Assembly: GCA_005880795.1 (NCBI GenBank)
Contig: VBGP01000031.1
Location: forward strand, 1-64,000
Direction of reading: 5' to 3'
DNA length: 64,000 bases
DNA from: Chloroflexota bacterium
Lineage (GTDB): Bacteria > Chloroflexota > Dormibacteria > Dormibacterales > Dormibacteraceae
Shown here one piece after another: positions 8,486 through 16,819 of the stretch (position 1 is the stretch's first letter; each line of letters begins with the position of its first letter). Made by a program: the position numbers and the translations under genes. A model generated the notes under the pieces. It had not been told where the DNA came from. It did not search any database and worked only from the letters and a program-made list of their open reading frames with translations.

Positions 8486-8921
8486 CGGGCAGCAGGCGGA
8501 CGACCTGATGCAGCACCCAGGACACCTCCTGCGCCGCGCGGTCCAGGTGATGAACCTGCTGTGGGACGAGGAGGTTTCACACACGATCACGTCACCGCAG
8601 TTCGCGGCGCTGAACGCGCTGTACGCCGAACCGAATCTCGACCAGCGCACACTCGGGCAGCGCATCTCGCTGGACCGCTCCACGATGGCCGAGGTCGTTT
8701 CGCGCCTATGCGATCGCGGCTTGATCCGCAGCGAGCGCGACCGACGCGATGGCCGCCGCAAGACGATCACTCTCACGACGCGGGGACTGCATGCGGTGCA
8801 GCACCTGATCCCGCGCACCCACGCGATGACGGATCGACTGGTCGGTCCGCTCCAGGCAAACGAGCGAGATGATCTGCTGCGATTGCTCAGCCAGGTCGTC
8901 CGCGCGAACGAGCGCCGCTAG
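8466..8921 (+). CDS. MarR family transcriptional regulator
   Basis: 151 residues from GTG 8466, which has GGAGG about 6-7 nt upstream and lies within the last codons of livM; ATG 8508 is the alternative. Winged-helix layout: SPQFAALNALYAEPNLDQRTLGQRISLDRSTMAEVVSRLCDRGLIRSERDRRDGRRKTITLTTRG, where the DRRDGR wing is diagnostic for MarR. MarR proteins usually repress nearby genes and are released by phenolic or aromatic ligands. Co-translation with the importer and the neighbouring pcaGH make local control by an aromatic acid the simplest reading. Confidence 0.88.
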   Translation: MKNERRDGQQADDLMQHPGHLLRRAVQVMNLLWDEEVSHTITSPQFAALNALYAEPNLDQRTLGQRISLDRSTMAEVVSRLCDRGLIRSERDRRDGRRKTITLTTRGLHAVQHLIPRTHAMTDRLVGPLQANERDDLLRLLSQVVRANERR

Positions 8922-8961
8922 CTCGCACGCCCACTTCCCTCGGCCCAACTGTCAATGCGGG

Positions 8962-9663
8962 CTAGGCGTTGGTCGTATCCGTGCTGGCTGTGTCGAGCAC
9001 AGTCACTAGCTCCTCTGAACTGGTGGTCCAGCCAAAGAAAGTTTTGACGTTGTAGACGGTTGCGCGCTGGATCTCGGCCGAACCGGCCGGCATCGTCGCA
9101 TCCGCCACCATCACTGACCAGTACTCCAGGAAGTAGGCATCGCGAATCGTCGACTCGACGCAAACGTTGGATGCGATCCCAAGCATCAGAAGGTTCCGAA
9201 TCCCTCGATTCCGCAGCACCGAATCGAGATCGGTGCCGTGAAATCCGCTGTACCTCGATTTCACGATCACCGTGTCGCCTTGCAATGGAGCGAGCTCATC
9301 GACGATTTGAAAGTCCCACGTTCCGAACGTGAGCAACTTCCCGCGCAGCTCAGGCCGCTCGCGCATAAGACACAACGCGAGCTCCTTCTGCGGATTGGGT
9401 GAGTCCGGACCACCCGCGGTCGAGAGGTCCGGCGGATACCCGATGGTGAGATAAAGCACCGGTAACTCGGCGCGGCGCGCCGCCTCGCAGACCATCCGCG
9501 CATTCGCAACCACCTCACGTGCCGGCCCCACGTCGATGCCCGCCAGGTCCAGCATCCCGCCCGGGCTCGCGAATCCGTTCTGCATGTCGACCACGATCAG
9601 CGCGGTCCGGTCGAGGTCGAGCTGAAGCGAAGCGGGCTCGGCCTGCAGCTCGACCGTTCTCAC
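8962..9663 (-). CDS. isochorismatase-family amidohydrolase (RutB-like)
   Basis: 233 residues from GTG 9663, which overlaps the stop of the upstream ligase gene (GTGA). Cysteine-hydrolase fold: TALIVVDMQNGFASPGG supplies the catalytic Asp, K in VIVKSRYSGFHGTDLD, and LGIASNVCVESTIRDAYFLEYW the nucleophilic Cys. The last motif closely resembles RutB (ureidoacrylate amidohydrolase) and N-carbamoyl-amine hydrolases, so an amide or carbamoyl group is the likely target. Translational coupling to a CoA ligase and a class III aminotransferase suggests degradation of a nitrogen-containing carboxylic acid, substrate unknown. There are no other rut genes nearby, so a true pyrimidine-degrading role is not supported. 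Confidence 0.82.
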   Translation of the reverse strand: MRTVELQAEPASLQLDLDRTALIVVDMQNGFASPGGMLDLAGIDVGPAREVVANARMVCEAARRAELPVLYLTIGYPPDLSTAGGPDSPNPQKELALCLMRERPELRGKLLTFGTWDFQIVDELAPLQGDTVIVKSRYSGFHGTDLDSVLRNRGIRNLLMLGIASNVCVESTIRDAYFLEYWSVMVADATMPAGSAEIQRATVYNVKTFFGWTTSSEELVTVLDTASTDTTNA

Positions 9664-10895
9664 GTCTCGATGCGGACGATTCGTTTCGACTTCAGCTCCG
9701 AGCGCGGCAGCGTCCCGGCAGCGACGATCCGACACTCGAGCCGCACGCCCAGGGCCTGGCGCAGGTCAGCCTCCAGTCGATCAGCCGGAAAGGGCGCCAC
9801 GGATGTTTCGAGCAACAGCGAAACCTCGTCCATCTGTCGCTCGCGCCGGTGCTCGATCACGAACTCGGTCACCTCCGGATACCGGCGCACGATGTCCTCG
9901 ACCTGCGACGGATAGAGGTTGACTCCGCGCACCGTGAACATGTCGTCCACGCGTCCGCGGATCCCTCCCACGACCTTCAAAAACGGGCTCCCGCATGAGC
10001 AGGGCTTGCGCGAGGCGACGACCCGATCGCCGGTCCGGTAGCGGACGAGCGGCATGCCCCAGCGACCGAGGTTGGTGGCGATCAGCTCACCGTCGGGAGC
10101 GACTTCGAAGATGAACTCCGACTCGATCAAATGCACGCCGTCGCGCTGTGTGCAGCTGTGCCCGGTCGGGCCCAGCTCGGTCATACCGGTGTGGTCGAAG
10201 CACGTCGCGGAGAACGCGGCCTCGATCGCATCCCGGGTCGCGGGGATGCTCGCGCCCGGCTCGCCGGCGTGGATCGTGGTTTTGACTCCGGCCGCGGCCA
10301 GATCAACCCCCAGCTTCTCCGCGACGTCGGCCAGGCGCAGCGCGTATGTCGGAGTCGACAGCAGCACCGTTGCGCCGAGATCGACCAGGCCGCGCACGCG
10401 CTGCTCGCTTGTCATCGCGCCACCGGAGATGCACAGCGCACCGAGGTGCTGCGCGCCGCCGAACGCCGACCAGAAACCGATGAACGGGCCGAACGAGAAG
10501 GCGAAGAAGACCCGATCTGCGGCAGTCACCTTCGCGGCGCGATAGACATGTCCGGCCCAGATGCGGAGCCACCACTCCCACGACTCTGGCGTGTCAAGCC
10601 AGCGCAGCGGCTTGTCGCCGCTCGATCCAGAGGTCTGGTGAAGGCGGACGTATCGCTCGAGGGGGTACGTGAGGTTCGAGCCGAACGGCGCGTGTCTTTC
10701 CTGGTCGGCGAGCAGCTCAGCTTTGGTGGTGAGGGGCAGCCGCTCAAAATCGTCCCACCCACGCACGTCGTGCAGCCGGGCGCGCCAGAAGGGATTCGTC
10801 TCGAGGACGTCACCGAGCCCGGCACGCAGCTTCTTCAGCTGCTGCTCGCGTACCTCGTCGGGACTAATCTCTGACCGCGCGGTCGCCGATCTCAA
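9660..10895 (-). CDS. phenylacetate-CoA ligase-like AMP-forming enzyme
   Basis: About 411 residues. ANL-superfamily features of the PaaK branch: HQTSGSSGDKPLRW (P-loop-like ATP motif), FDHTGMTELGPTGHSC (acyl-adenylate motif), RYRTGDRV, a CSCGSPFLKV metal-type cysteine cluster and the PaaK-like hinge GRVDDMFTVRGVNLYPSQVEDIVR. Predicted to activate an aryl or aliphatic carboxylate to its CoA ester. It lies far from the paa epoxidase genes at 57-59 kb, so it may serve another acid. Start uncertain: TTG 10895 overlaps the aminotransferase by 32 nt, and the only closer option is a rare ATT at 10868 next to that gene's stop. Confidence 0.85.
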   Translation of the reverse strand: MRSATARSEISPDEVREQQLKKLRAGLGDVLETNPFWRARLHDVRGWDDFERLPLTTKAELLADQERHAPFGSNLTYPLERYVRLHQTSGSSGDKPLRWLDTPESWEWWLRIWAGHVYRAAKVTAADRVFFAFSFGPFIGFWSAFGGAQHLGALCISGGAMTSEQRVRGLVDLGATVLLSTPTYALRLADVAEKLGVDLAAAGVKTTIHAGEPGASIPATRDAIEAAFSATCFDHTGMTELGPTGHSCTQRDGVHLIESEFIFEVAPDGELIATNLGRWGMPLVRYRTGDRVVASRKPCSCGSPFLKVVGGIRGRVDDMFTVRGVNLYPSQVEDIVRRYPEVTEFVIEHRRERQMDEVSLLLETSVAPFPADRLEADLRQALGVRLECRIVAAGTLPRSELKSKRIVRIET

Positions 10896-12195
10896 GGGCA
10901 GAGTCGAGGATCTCGAAGCCCTCGTCCAGCTCGCTCTCGGTGATGCACAGCGGCGGGTTGGTCATGATCGTGTTCCAGCGCACGAACGTGTGCATGCCGC
11001 CATCCATCAATGCCTGCGCGATCGCCTTCATCTCGGGCGAGGTTCCATTGAACGGAGCCAGCGGCTCCAGCGTCTGCCGGTCGCGCACCAGCTCGAGGCA
11101 CCCGAACAAACCGATCGAACGCGCCGCGCCCACGCACGGGTGTCGCTCGCGCAAGGTTCGGTGCCGTCGCGCCAGCACCTCGCCCATGCGACGGGCGTTG
11201 CCGACCATATCGTCTTCTTCGTAAGCCTGGATTGCACCGAGCGCAGCCGCGCAGCCCAGCGGATGGCTGTTGTAGGTCAGCCCACCGTAAAACACATGGT
11301 CGTCGAAATATGCCGCGACCTTAGGCCGCATCCCAACCGCGCCCAGCGGGACGTAGCTGCTGGTCAAACCCTTGGCCATGGTGATCATGTCGGGAACGAC
11401 GTCCCAGTGGTCGACCGCGAACCAGCGGCCGGTGCGCCCGAAACCGGTCATCACCTCGTCGCAGATCAACAGGATGCCGTAGCGGTCACAGATCTGGCGC
11501 ACGCCTTGCAGGTAGCCGTCCGGCGGGACCAGGATGCCGTTCGTGCCGACGATCGGCTCGAGCATGAAAGCCGCGATCGTCTGCGGCCCTTCCAGCTGGA
11601 TCGTCTCGTTGAGATTGGCCAGCGATTCTTCGACCGTGTCCCAGCCGCGCTGGATGCCGTGATACGGATCCAGCACATGGACCACGCCTCCGGCGTACTC
11701 GTTCGGCCAGCGCCGTGGGTCGCCGGTCGCTTGAACGGCGGCGCCGGTCGATCCGTGGTACGAGCGATAGCGAGCCAGGATCTTCGTCCGGCCTGTGACT
11801 GCGCGCGCGATCTTGATCGCGTTCTCGTTCGCGTCGGCGCCGGCGAGCGTGAAGAACACCTTGTCCATGTCACCGGGCAGCACCTGCGCGAGCTTGGCGC
11901 CCAGGCGCGCCCGCGCCTCGTGGGCCATGAAAGGGCTTATGTAGGGCAGCTGCTCGGCCTGCCGGTGGATCGCATCGATGATGCGGCGGTCTCCGTGCCC
12001 CGCGTTGACGCACATCAGCTGGCTGTTGAAATCGATGAACCGACGCCCGTCGGCGGTGTGGAAGTAAACGCCTTTGGCGCTCGTCACCGGAAGCGGTTTG
12101 AGCGCCGACTGCGCGGACCAGTCGTAGAGGGTGTGCCGGAGGCAGAGCTCGGTGATCTCTGCAGCGCTGAGGGCCTTGACGGCCTCGGTCACCAC
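10864..12195 (-). CDS. class III (omega) aminotransferase
   Basis: 443 residues, full length for the family. PLP features: GADANENAIKIAR and YRSYHGST in the large domain, then LLICDEVMTGFGRTGRWFA (Asp contacting PLP N1) and ITMAKGLTSSYVPLGAV carrying the Schiff-base Lys. C-terminal FVRWNTIMTNPPLCITESELDEG is typical of the taurine/beta-alanine/omega-amino-acid:pyruvate subgroup. It probably transfers the amino group of an omega-amino acid or amine to a keto acid. It sits between the RpiR regulator and the CoA ligase on the same strand, and opposite an amine-type permease/PuuA operon. Confidence 0.9.
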   Translation of the reverse strand: MVTEAVKALSAAEITELCLRHTLYDWSAQSALKPLPVTSAKGVYFHTADGRRFIDFNSQLMCVNAGHGDRRIIDAIHRQAEQLPYISPFMAHEARARLGAKLAQVLPGDMDKVFFTLAGADANENAIKIARAVTGRTKILARYRSYHGSTGAAVQATGDPRRWPNEYAGGVVHVLDPYHGIQRGWDTVEESLANLNETIQLEGPQTIAAFMLEPIVGTNGILVPPDGYLQGVRQICDRYGILLICDEVMTGFGRTGRWFAVDHWDVVPDMITMAKGLTSSYVPLGAVGMRPKVAAYFDDHVFYGGLTYNSHPLGCAAALGAIQAYEEDDMVGNARRMGEVLARRHRTLRERHPCVGAARSIGLFGCLELVRDRQTLEPLAPFNGTSPEMKAIAQALMDGGMHTFVRWNTIMTNPPLCITESELDEGFEILDSALEIGDRAVRD

Positions 12196-12213
12196 CCCCG
12201 CATCGTACTCGCG

Positions 12214-13101
12214 CTAGCCCGAGTCATTTCCGCCCAGCACGTCCACCGCGCGCAGCCGCTCCAGGCTCTGCATACGCGCCTCGGCACGCGGTCCAAGCTG
12301 CCGCAGCACCGCCGCGATCAAGGCTTCGACCACCGCCATGGCGCCGACCAGCGAGTCGAACGGCCCCACCGTCTCCACGCTCGTGACCAGGACCTGGCGG
12401 GCGAACGCCGACGCGGGGGAGAGCCAGGGGTCGGTGAAAAGGATCACATCGCATCCCCGGCCGGCCGCGACTCGGGCGCACTCGATCGTGTCCGGCTGGT
12501 ACCGCCGGTAGTCGAAGACCACGAGCACATCCGTTTTTCGCATGTCAATCAGCTGCTGGGCCGGCGCGCTCCGCTCCGTGTCGACCAGCCCGATGCCCGG
12601 CCGCAGCAGGTGGAGCTGGCCGGCCAGGTAGCGGGCGAGGGTTGCGCTCACTCGGCCCCCGAGGACCATCACGCGGCGCCTGACATCCGCCAGGAGCGCG
12701 ACCGCCTCCTTCACGTCGCGGTCCGAGAGCAGCTCCAGCGTCGCCTTCAGGTTATGCGCCGACACCTCGAGGGAGTGATTCACCGCCGAGTCGTGCTTGG
12801 GCTCGTCCCGGTACCGCGCCAGCGGCGAGCTCAGCCGGGCCTGGATCTCATGTCGAAGGCTTTCCTGGAACTCGGGATAACCCTTGAATCCGAGCTTGGT
12901 GATGAACCGGGTGACCGTCGGCGGGCTGACGCCCGCGCGCTCGGCGAAGCGCGCGACGCTCTCCAGGCCCGCGATCGGATACGAGGCGAGCAGAACGCGC
13001 GCGAGACGGCGCTCGGCCGGGCTGAGCGAGTCCAGCCGCTGCCGGACGACCTCGCCGACGCCCGACTCACGTTCTGTGACGTTTGTTACATCCTGCCCCA
13101 A
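12214..13101 (-). CDS. MurR/RpiR family transcriptional regulator
   Basis: 295 residues. N-terminal helix-turn-helix (LSPAERRLARVLLASYPIAG..ESVARFAERAGVSPPTVTRFITKLGFKGYPEFQ) is the RpiR hallmark. The C-terminal SIS domain (residues ~130-260, RRVMVLGGRVSATLARYLAGQLHLLRPGI and TDVLVVFDYRRYQPDTIECAR) binds a phosphorylated or small metabolite. It is divergent from the permease operon and upstream of the aminotransferase, so it is the likely local regulator of both. Start uncertain: the TTG at 13101 has no clear Shine-Dalgarno. Confidence 0.87.
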   Translation of the reverse strand: MGQDVTNVTERESGVGEVVRQRLDSLSPAERRLARVLLASYPIAGLESVARFAERAGVSPPTVTRFITKLGFKGYPEFQESLRHEIQARLSSPLARYRDEPKHDSAVNHSLEVSAHNLKATLELLSDRDVKEAVALLADVRRRVMVLGGRVSATLARYLAGQLHLLRPGIGLVDTERSAPAQQLIDMRKTDVLVVFDYRRYQPDTIECARVAAGRGCDVILFTDPWLSPASAFARQVLVTSVETVGPFDSLVGAMAVVEALIAAVLRQLGPRAEARMQSLERLRAVDVLGGNDSG

Positions 13102-13123
13102 TCAAGCGCCCCCGGGAACGTTC

Positions 13124-13152
13124 TTGACAATGCCTCAGGCTGCTGTTAGCTT
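13124..13152 (+). promoter_or_regulatory. sigma70-type promoter of the permease/PuuA operon
   Basis: A perfect TTGACA (13124-13129) is followed after 17 nt by TAGCTT (13147-13152), a weaker -10. A strong GGAGG ribosome site and ATG 13198 follow. It lies in the ~96 nt divergent gap with the RpiR gene, where that regulator would be expected to bind. Confidence 0.6.
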
Positions 13153-13197
13153 CGCCGCGACAGCCGACGAGGGAAGGCTACTAGGGAGGAGCACCAA

Positions 13198-14793
13198 ATG
13201 AGCGTCCAGGCCCAGAGTTCTGACGTCGACACACTCCATCGCATGGGCTACGCGCAGGAGCTGCTGCGCAGGATGAGCGGCTTCTCCAACTTCGCTGTGT
13301 CCTTCACGATCATCTCGATCCTCTCCGGCTGCCTGACCCTCTTTTACTTCGGCATGAGCAACGGCGGACCCGCGGTCATCACCATCGGGTGGCCCCTGGT
13401 AGGCGTCATGGTCCTCCTGGTCGGCCTCGCCATGGCCGAGGTGTGCTCCAGCTACCCGACCGCCGGCGGGCTTTACTACTGGGCCGCCAAGCTTGGCGGC
13501 AAGAGCAGCGCCGGGTGGAGCTGGATCACCGGCTGGTTCAACCTGCTCGGCCAGGTCGCGGTCACGGCGGGCATCGACTTCGGGCTCGCGTTTTTCGCCA
13601 ACTACTTCCTCAGCCTCTACATCTCCTCCTGGCCCAATCCGCTGAACGCCGGCACCGACTTCGCCTCGCGGCTGAGCATCATCGGCGTCTACGCGGTGGT
13701 GCTTTTCATCCACGGACTGCTCAACACGTTCGGAGTCAGGCTCGTCGCACTGCTGAATGACATCTCGGTGTGGTGGCACATCGCCGGGGTCTTGGTCATC
13801 GTCGGCGTCCTGTTCCTCTTCTCGAAGTACCACCAGTCGCCGACCTACGTATTTACGAAATTCGTGAACCTGACTGGTTTCACATTTGCGGGCGCCTCGA
13901 CCTTCGTCTTCCTTACCGGGCTGCTGATGGCTCAGTACACCTTCACCGGTTATGACGCCTCCGCACATATGACCGAAGAGACGCGCAACGCGGCCGTCTC
14001 GGGTCCGCGCGGCATCGTGTGGTCGATCATCATCTCGCTCATCGCCGGCTGGATTTTGGTGATCGGCGTGACCCAGGCGATCAACGACGCGGACTACGCA
14101 GGCATTGTCGGCGCCGCGGGAGCCGCACCGGCGGTGATCTTCCAGGACGCCATCGGCAAGACCGGGGCGGCGCTCCTGCTCCTGATCGTCATCGGCGCGC
14201 AGTTCTACTGCGGGATGTCGTCGGTGACCGCCAACTCGCGCATGATCTACGCCTTCTCTCGCGACGGCGCCGTCCCTGGCTCCGAGTTCTGGCACCGCAT
14301 CAATAAGCGCACCCGCACCCCGACCAACTCGATCTGGTTCGCCGCCGTGGGCGCCTTCATCCTTGGGTTGCCGTATCTGTGGAACCCGACTGCCTACGCC
14401 GCGGTGACCTCGATCGCCGTGATCGGGCTGTACATCGCGTACGGCATCCCGATCCTCCTGCGCCGGATCGCGGGCAGCAGGTTCCAGGCCGGCCCGTGGC
14501 AGCTAGGCCGGTGGAGCCCGATCGTCGGATGGATCGCCGTCGTCTGGATCGCGTGCATCTCTGTCCTGTTCGTGCTTCCCCAGTTCGCGCCCGGCAACAC
14601 GCTGGCGAGTTTCAACTACGCACCGGTGGCCGTCGCCGTCGTCCTGATCTTTGCCGGCGGGTACTGGTTCCTCTCAGCGAAGAATTGGTTCAAGGGGCCA
14701 AAGGTTCAGGGCAGCGCCGACGAGCTTGCCCGGATCGAAGCCGACCTCGAGGCGGTAGGCGCTCCGATGCCCGCGGGAGCACCGACGAACTAG
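13198..14793 (+). CDS. APC superfamily amino acid/amine permease
   Basis: 531 residues, about twelve membrane segments. ATG 13198 has GGAGG 7-8 nt upstream. The N-terminal FSNFAVSFTIISILSGCLTLFYFGMSNGGPAVITIGWPLVG and AMAEVCSSYPTAGGLYYWAAKLGG are typical of the GABA permease/amino-acid transporter branch, as is TGYDASAHMTEETRNAAVSGPRGI in the middle. It imports an amino acid or amine by cation symport. First gene of a four-gene rightward operon with PuuD-like, PuuA-like and SDR genes, equivalent in position to PuuP in putrescine utilisation. Confidence 0.9.
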   Translation: MSVQAQSSDVDTLHRMGYAQELLRRMSGFSNFAVSFTIISILSGCLTLFYFGMSNGGPAVITIGWPLVGVMVLLVGLAMAEVCSSYPTAGGLYYWAAKLGGKSSAGWSWITGWFNLLGQVAVTAGIDFGLAFFANYFLSLYISSWPNPLNAGTDFASRLSIIGVYAVVLFIHGLLNTFGVRLVALLNDISVWWHIAGVLVIVGVLFLFSKYHQSPTYVFTKFVNLTGFTFAGASTFVFLTGLLMAQYTFTGYDASAHMTEETRNAAVSGPRGIVWSIIISLIAGWILVIGVTQAINDADYAGIVGAAGAAPAVIFQDAIGKTGAALLLLIVIGAQFYCGMSSVTANSRMIYAFSRDGAVPGSEFWHRINKRTRTPTNSIWFAAVGAFILGLPYLWNPTAYAAVTSIAVIGLYIAYGIPILLRRIAGSRFQAGPWQLGRWSPIVGWIAVVWIACISVLFVLPQFAPGNTLASFNYAPVAVAVVLIFAGGYWFLSAKNWFKGPKVQGSADELARIEADLEAVGAPMPAGAPTN

Positions 14794-14796
14794 CGC

Positions 14797-15477
14797 GTGT
14801 CTGAAAAGCCAAAGATCGGGATCACGACGAGCCCCAGGCGGGGCGCGGAATACTACGTGCCCTACCGCACGGCGGTGGAGGCCGCGGGGGCGGAGCCGGT
14901 CGAGCTCCCGCCCGGCACGCCGGCTCTCCCGGACCTCGACGGCCTGCTTCTTCCCGGTGGATGGGACGTCGACCCCGCCTTCTACGGAGAGAGCAAGGAC
15001 GACAAGGTCGGACCAATCGACCGTGAGCTGGACGAGACGGAGCTGAAGCTCTTCCAGCAAGCGCGCGAGAAGGAGATCCCAGTGCTGGGCATCTGCCGCG
15101 GGCAGCAGGTCATCAACGTCGCCTTGGGCGGCTCACTGGTGCAGCACCTCGACCATCACGATGTACGGGACCACGGGCGCAGCCACCTCGCGCACACCAT
15201 CGAGGTCGATCCCGGCTCCGAGCTCGGCCACGCCGCGGGCGAACACAAGATCCGCGTCAACAGCTTCCATCACCAGGCCATCCGCCGCCTCGCCCCCGGC
15301 CTGCACCAGACCGCCAAAGGCGAGGACGGCACGGTTGAAGGCGTGGAGTCCGATGACGGGCTTATCGTTGCGGTGCAGTGTCACCCCGAGGAGCTGACCA
15401 CCGACCTCCCCTGGGCCCGCAGGCTCTTCGAGCGCTTCGTCGCCCGCGCCCGGGGCCGCCGCAAAACACGACGCTAA
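14797..15477 (+). CDS. gamma-glutamyl-GABA hydrolase-like class I amidotransferase (PuuD-like)
   Basis: 226 residues, GTG start 3 nt after the permease stop. Peptidase C26 family: LLLPGGWDVDPAFYGE, nucleophile elbow LGICRGQQVINVALGGSL, and VQCHPEEL with the catalytic His and Glu; a second conserved set is VNSFHHQAIRRLAPGL. Such enzymes remove the gamma-glutamyl group after the amine has been oxidised, regenerating glutamate. Its intact C-H-E triad contrasts with the altered triad of the amidotransferase-fold protein at 44.8 kb. Confidence 0.88.
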   Translation: MSEKPKIGITTSPRRGAEYYVPYRTAVEAAGAEPVELPPGTPALPDLDGLLLPGGWDVDPAFYGESKDDKVGPIDRELDETELKLFQQAREKEIPVLGICRGQQVINVALGGSLVQHLDHHDVRDHGRSHLAHTIEVDPGSELGHAAGEHKIRVNSFHHQAIRRLAPGLHQTAKGEDGTVEGVESDDGLIVAVQCHPEELTTDLPWARRLFERFVARARGRRKTRR

Positions 15478-15484
15478 CTACCGA

Positions 15485-16819
15485 ATGTTGACCAAGGAGC
15501 ACCTCGCTCACCAGGTCGCTGAAGGCGCGATCGACACCGTGGTCGTGGCCTTCACGGACATGCAGGGCCGCCTGATGGGCAAGCGGGTCGACGCCGAATA
15601 TTTCGTCGAAACGTCCTTCGACGGCGAGTCGACCGAGGGGTGCAACTACCTGATGACAGTCGACATGGAGATGGACCCGGTGCGGGGCTACGAGATGGCC
15701 AACTGGGCTGCCGGATACGGCGACTTCGACATGGTGCCGGACTTCAACACGCTGCGCGTCATCCCGTGGCTCGACGCGACTGCGATGGTCCTTTGCGACG
15801 TGGCCTGGCACGACGGCAAACCGGTGCGTCCGTCGCCGCGCCAGGTGCTGCGCGCCCAGATCGAGCGCGCGCGCAAGCTCGGTTTCGAGCCGATGTTCGG
15901 CTCCGAGCTCGAGTTCTTCCTGCTCAAGGAAACGTTCGCGGAGGCCCACGCAAAGAACTACATCGACCTCACGCCGTCGGTGCCGTACATCCTCGACTAC
16001 CACATCCTCGCGACGACCTACGACGAGCCCTTCATCCGGGCGGTCCGCAAGGGGATGAAGGCCGCCGGCATTCCCGTCGAGAGCTCGAAAGGCGAAGCGT
16101 GGCCAGGACAGCAGGAGATCAACTTCCGTTTCAGCGACGCCCTGGCCATGGCCGACAACCACGCCATCTACAAGAACGGGATCAAGGAGATGGCGCACCA
16201 GCAGGGTTGCTCGGTGACCTTCATGGCCAAACCCGACCACCGATGGATCGGCAGCTCGTGCCACGTGCACTCGAGCCTGTGGAAGGACGAGCGCAACGTC
16301 TTCGACGGAGAGTCGCCGGTCTTCAAGCACTATCTCGCCGGTCACATCGCGTACGCGTCTGAGCTGGCGATCTTTCTCGCCCCCAACATCAATTCGTACA
16401 AGCGCTTCGCCGCGGGCAGCTGGGCGCCAACTACCCTGGCGTGGGGCCACGACAACCGCACATGCGGATTTCGCATCGTGGGCCACGGTCAGCACCTGCG
16501 CACCGAGTCGCGCATCCCGGGCGCCGACGCCAACCCGTATCTGTGCTTCGCGGCTCTCCTTGCGGCGGGGCTGCAGGGCATCGAAGAGAAGCTCACGCTC
16601 CCGCCAGAATTCAAGGGCAATGCTTACGAGTCGGACGTCCAGCGCTTTCCTCACGCGCTGCGAGATGCGATCGGCGCCCTGGAGAGCGGCAAGATGGCCA
16701 GCGCCGCGTTCGGTGAAGACGTGATCGACCACTATCTCAACTACGCACGCACGGAGCAGGCGCTGTTCGACAAGGTGGTCACGACCTACGAGCGCGAGAG
16801 GCTCTTCGAACGTGGCTAG
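15485..16819 (+). CDS. glutamine synthetase-family gamma-glutamylamine synthetase (PuuA-like)
   Basis: 444 residues, complete GS catalytic fold: FTDMQGRLMGKRVDAEYF at the N-terminus, metal-site FGSELEFFLL, EAWPGQQEINFRFSDAL, FMAKPDHRWIGSSCHVHSSLW, and NSYKRFAAGSWAPTTLAWG with RTCGFRIVG. The lack of the adenylylation Tyr region of GlnA-I and the neighbourhood place it with the GlnA-like enzymes that glutamylate amines (putrescine, ethanolamine, isopropylamine, aniline). It traps the imported amine as a gamma-glutamyl amide using ATP. Overlaps the following SDR gene by 8 nt. Confidence 0.88.
   Translation: MLTKEHLAHQVAEGAIDTVVVAFTDMQGRLMGKRVDAEYFVETSFDGESTEGCNYLMTVDMEMDPVRGYEMANWAAGYGDFDMVPDFNTLRVIPWLDATAMVLCDVAWHDGKPVRPSPRQVLRAQIERARKLGFEPMFGSELEFFLLKETFAEAHAKNYIDLTPSVPYILDYHILATTYDEPFIRAVRKGMKAAGIPVESSKGEAWPGQQEINFRFSDALAMADNHAIYKNGIKEMAHQQGCSVTFMAKPDHRWIGSSCHVHSSLWKDERNVFDGESPVFKHYLAGHIAYASELAIFLAPNINSYKRFAAGSWAPTTLAWGHDNRTCGFRIVGHGQHLRTESRIPGADANPYLCFAALLAAGLQGIEEKLTLPPEFKGNAYESDVQRFPHALRDAIGALESGKMASAAFGEDVIDHYLNYARTEQALFDKVVTTYERERLFERG

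Noticed and set aside
10669-13149. 826-codon open frame on the plus strand
   Set aside because: Antisense to the ligase, aminotransferase and RpiR genes, all with family motifs. The long frame is a by-product of GC-rich codon bias and its translation is low-complexity.
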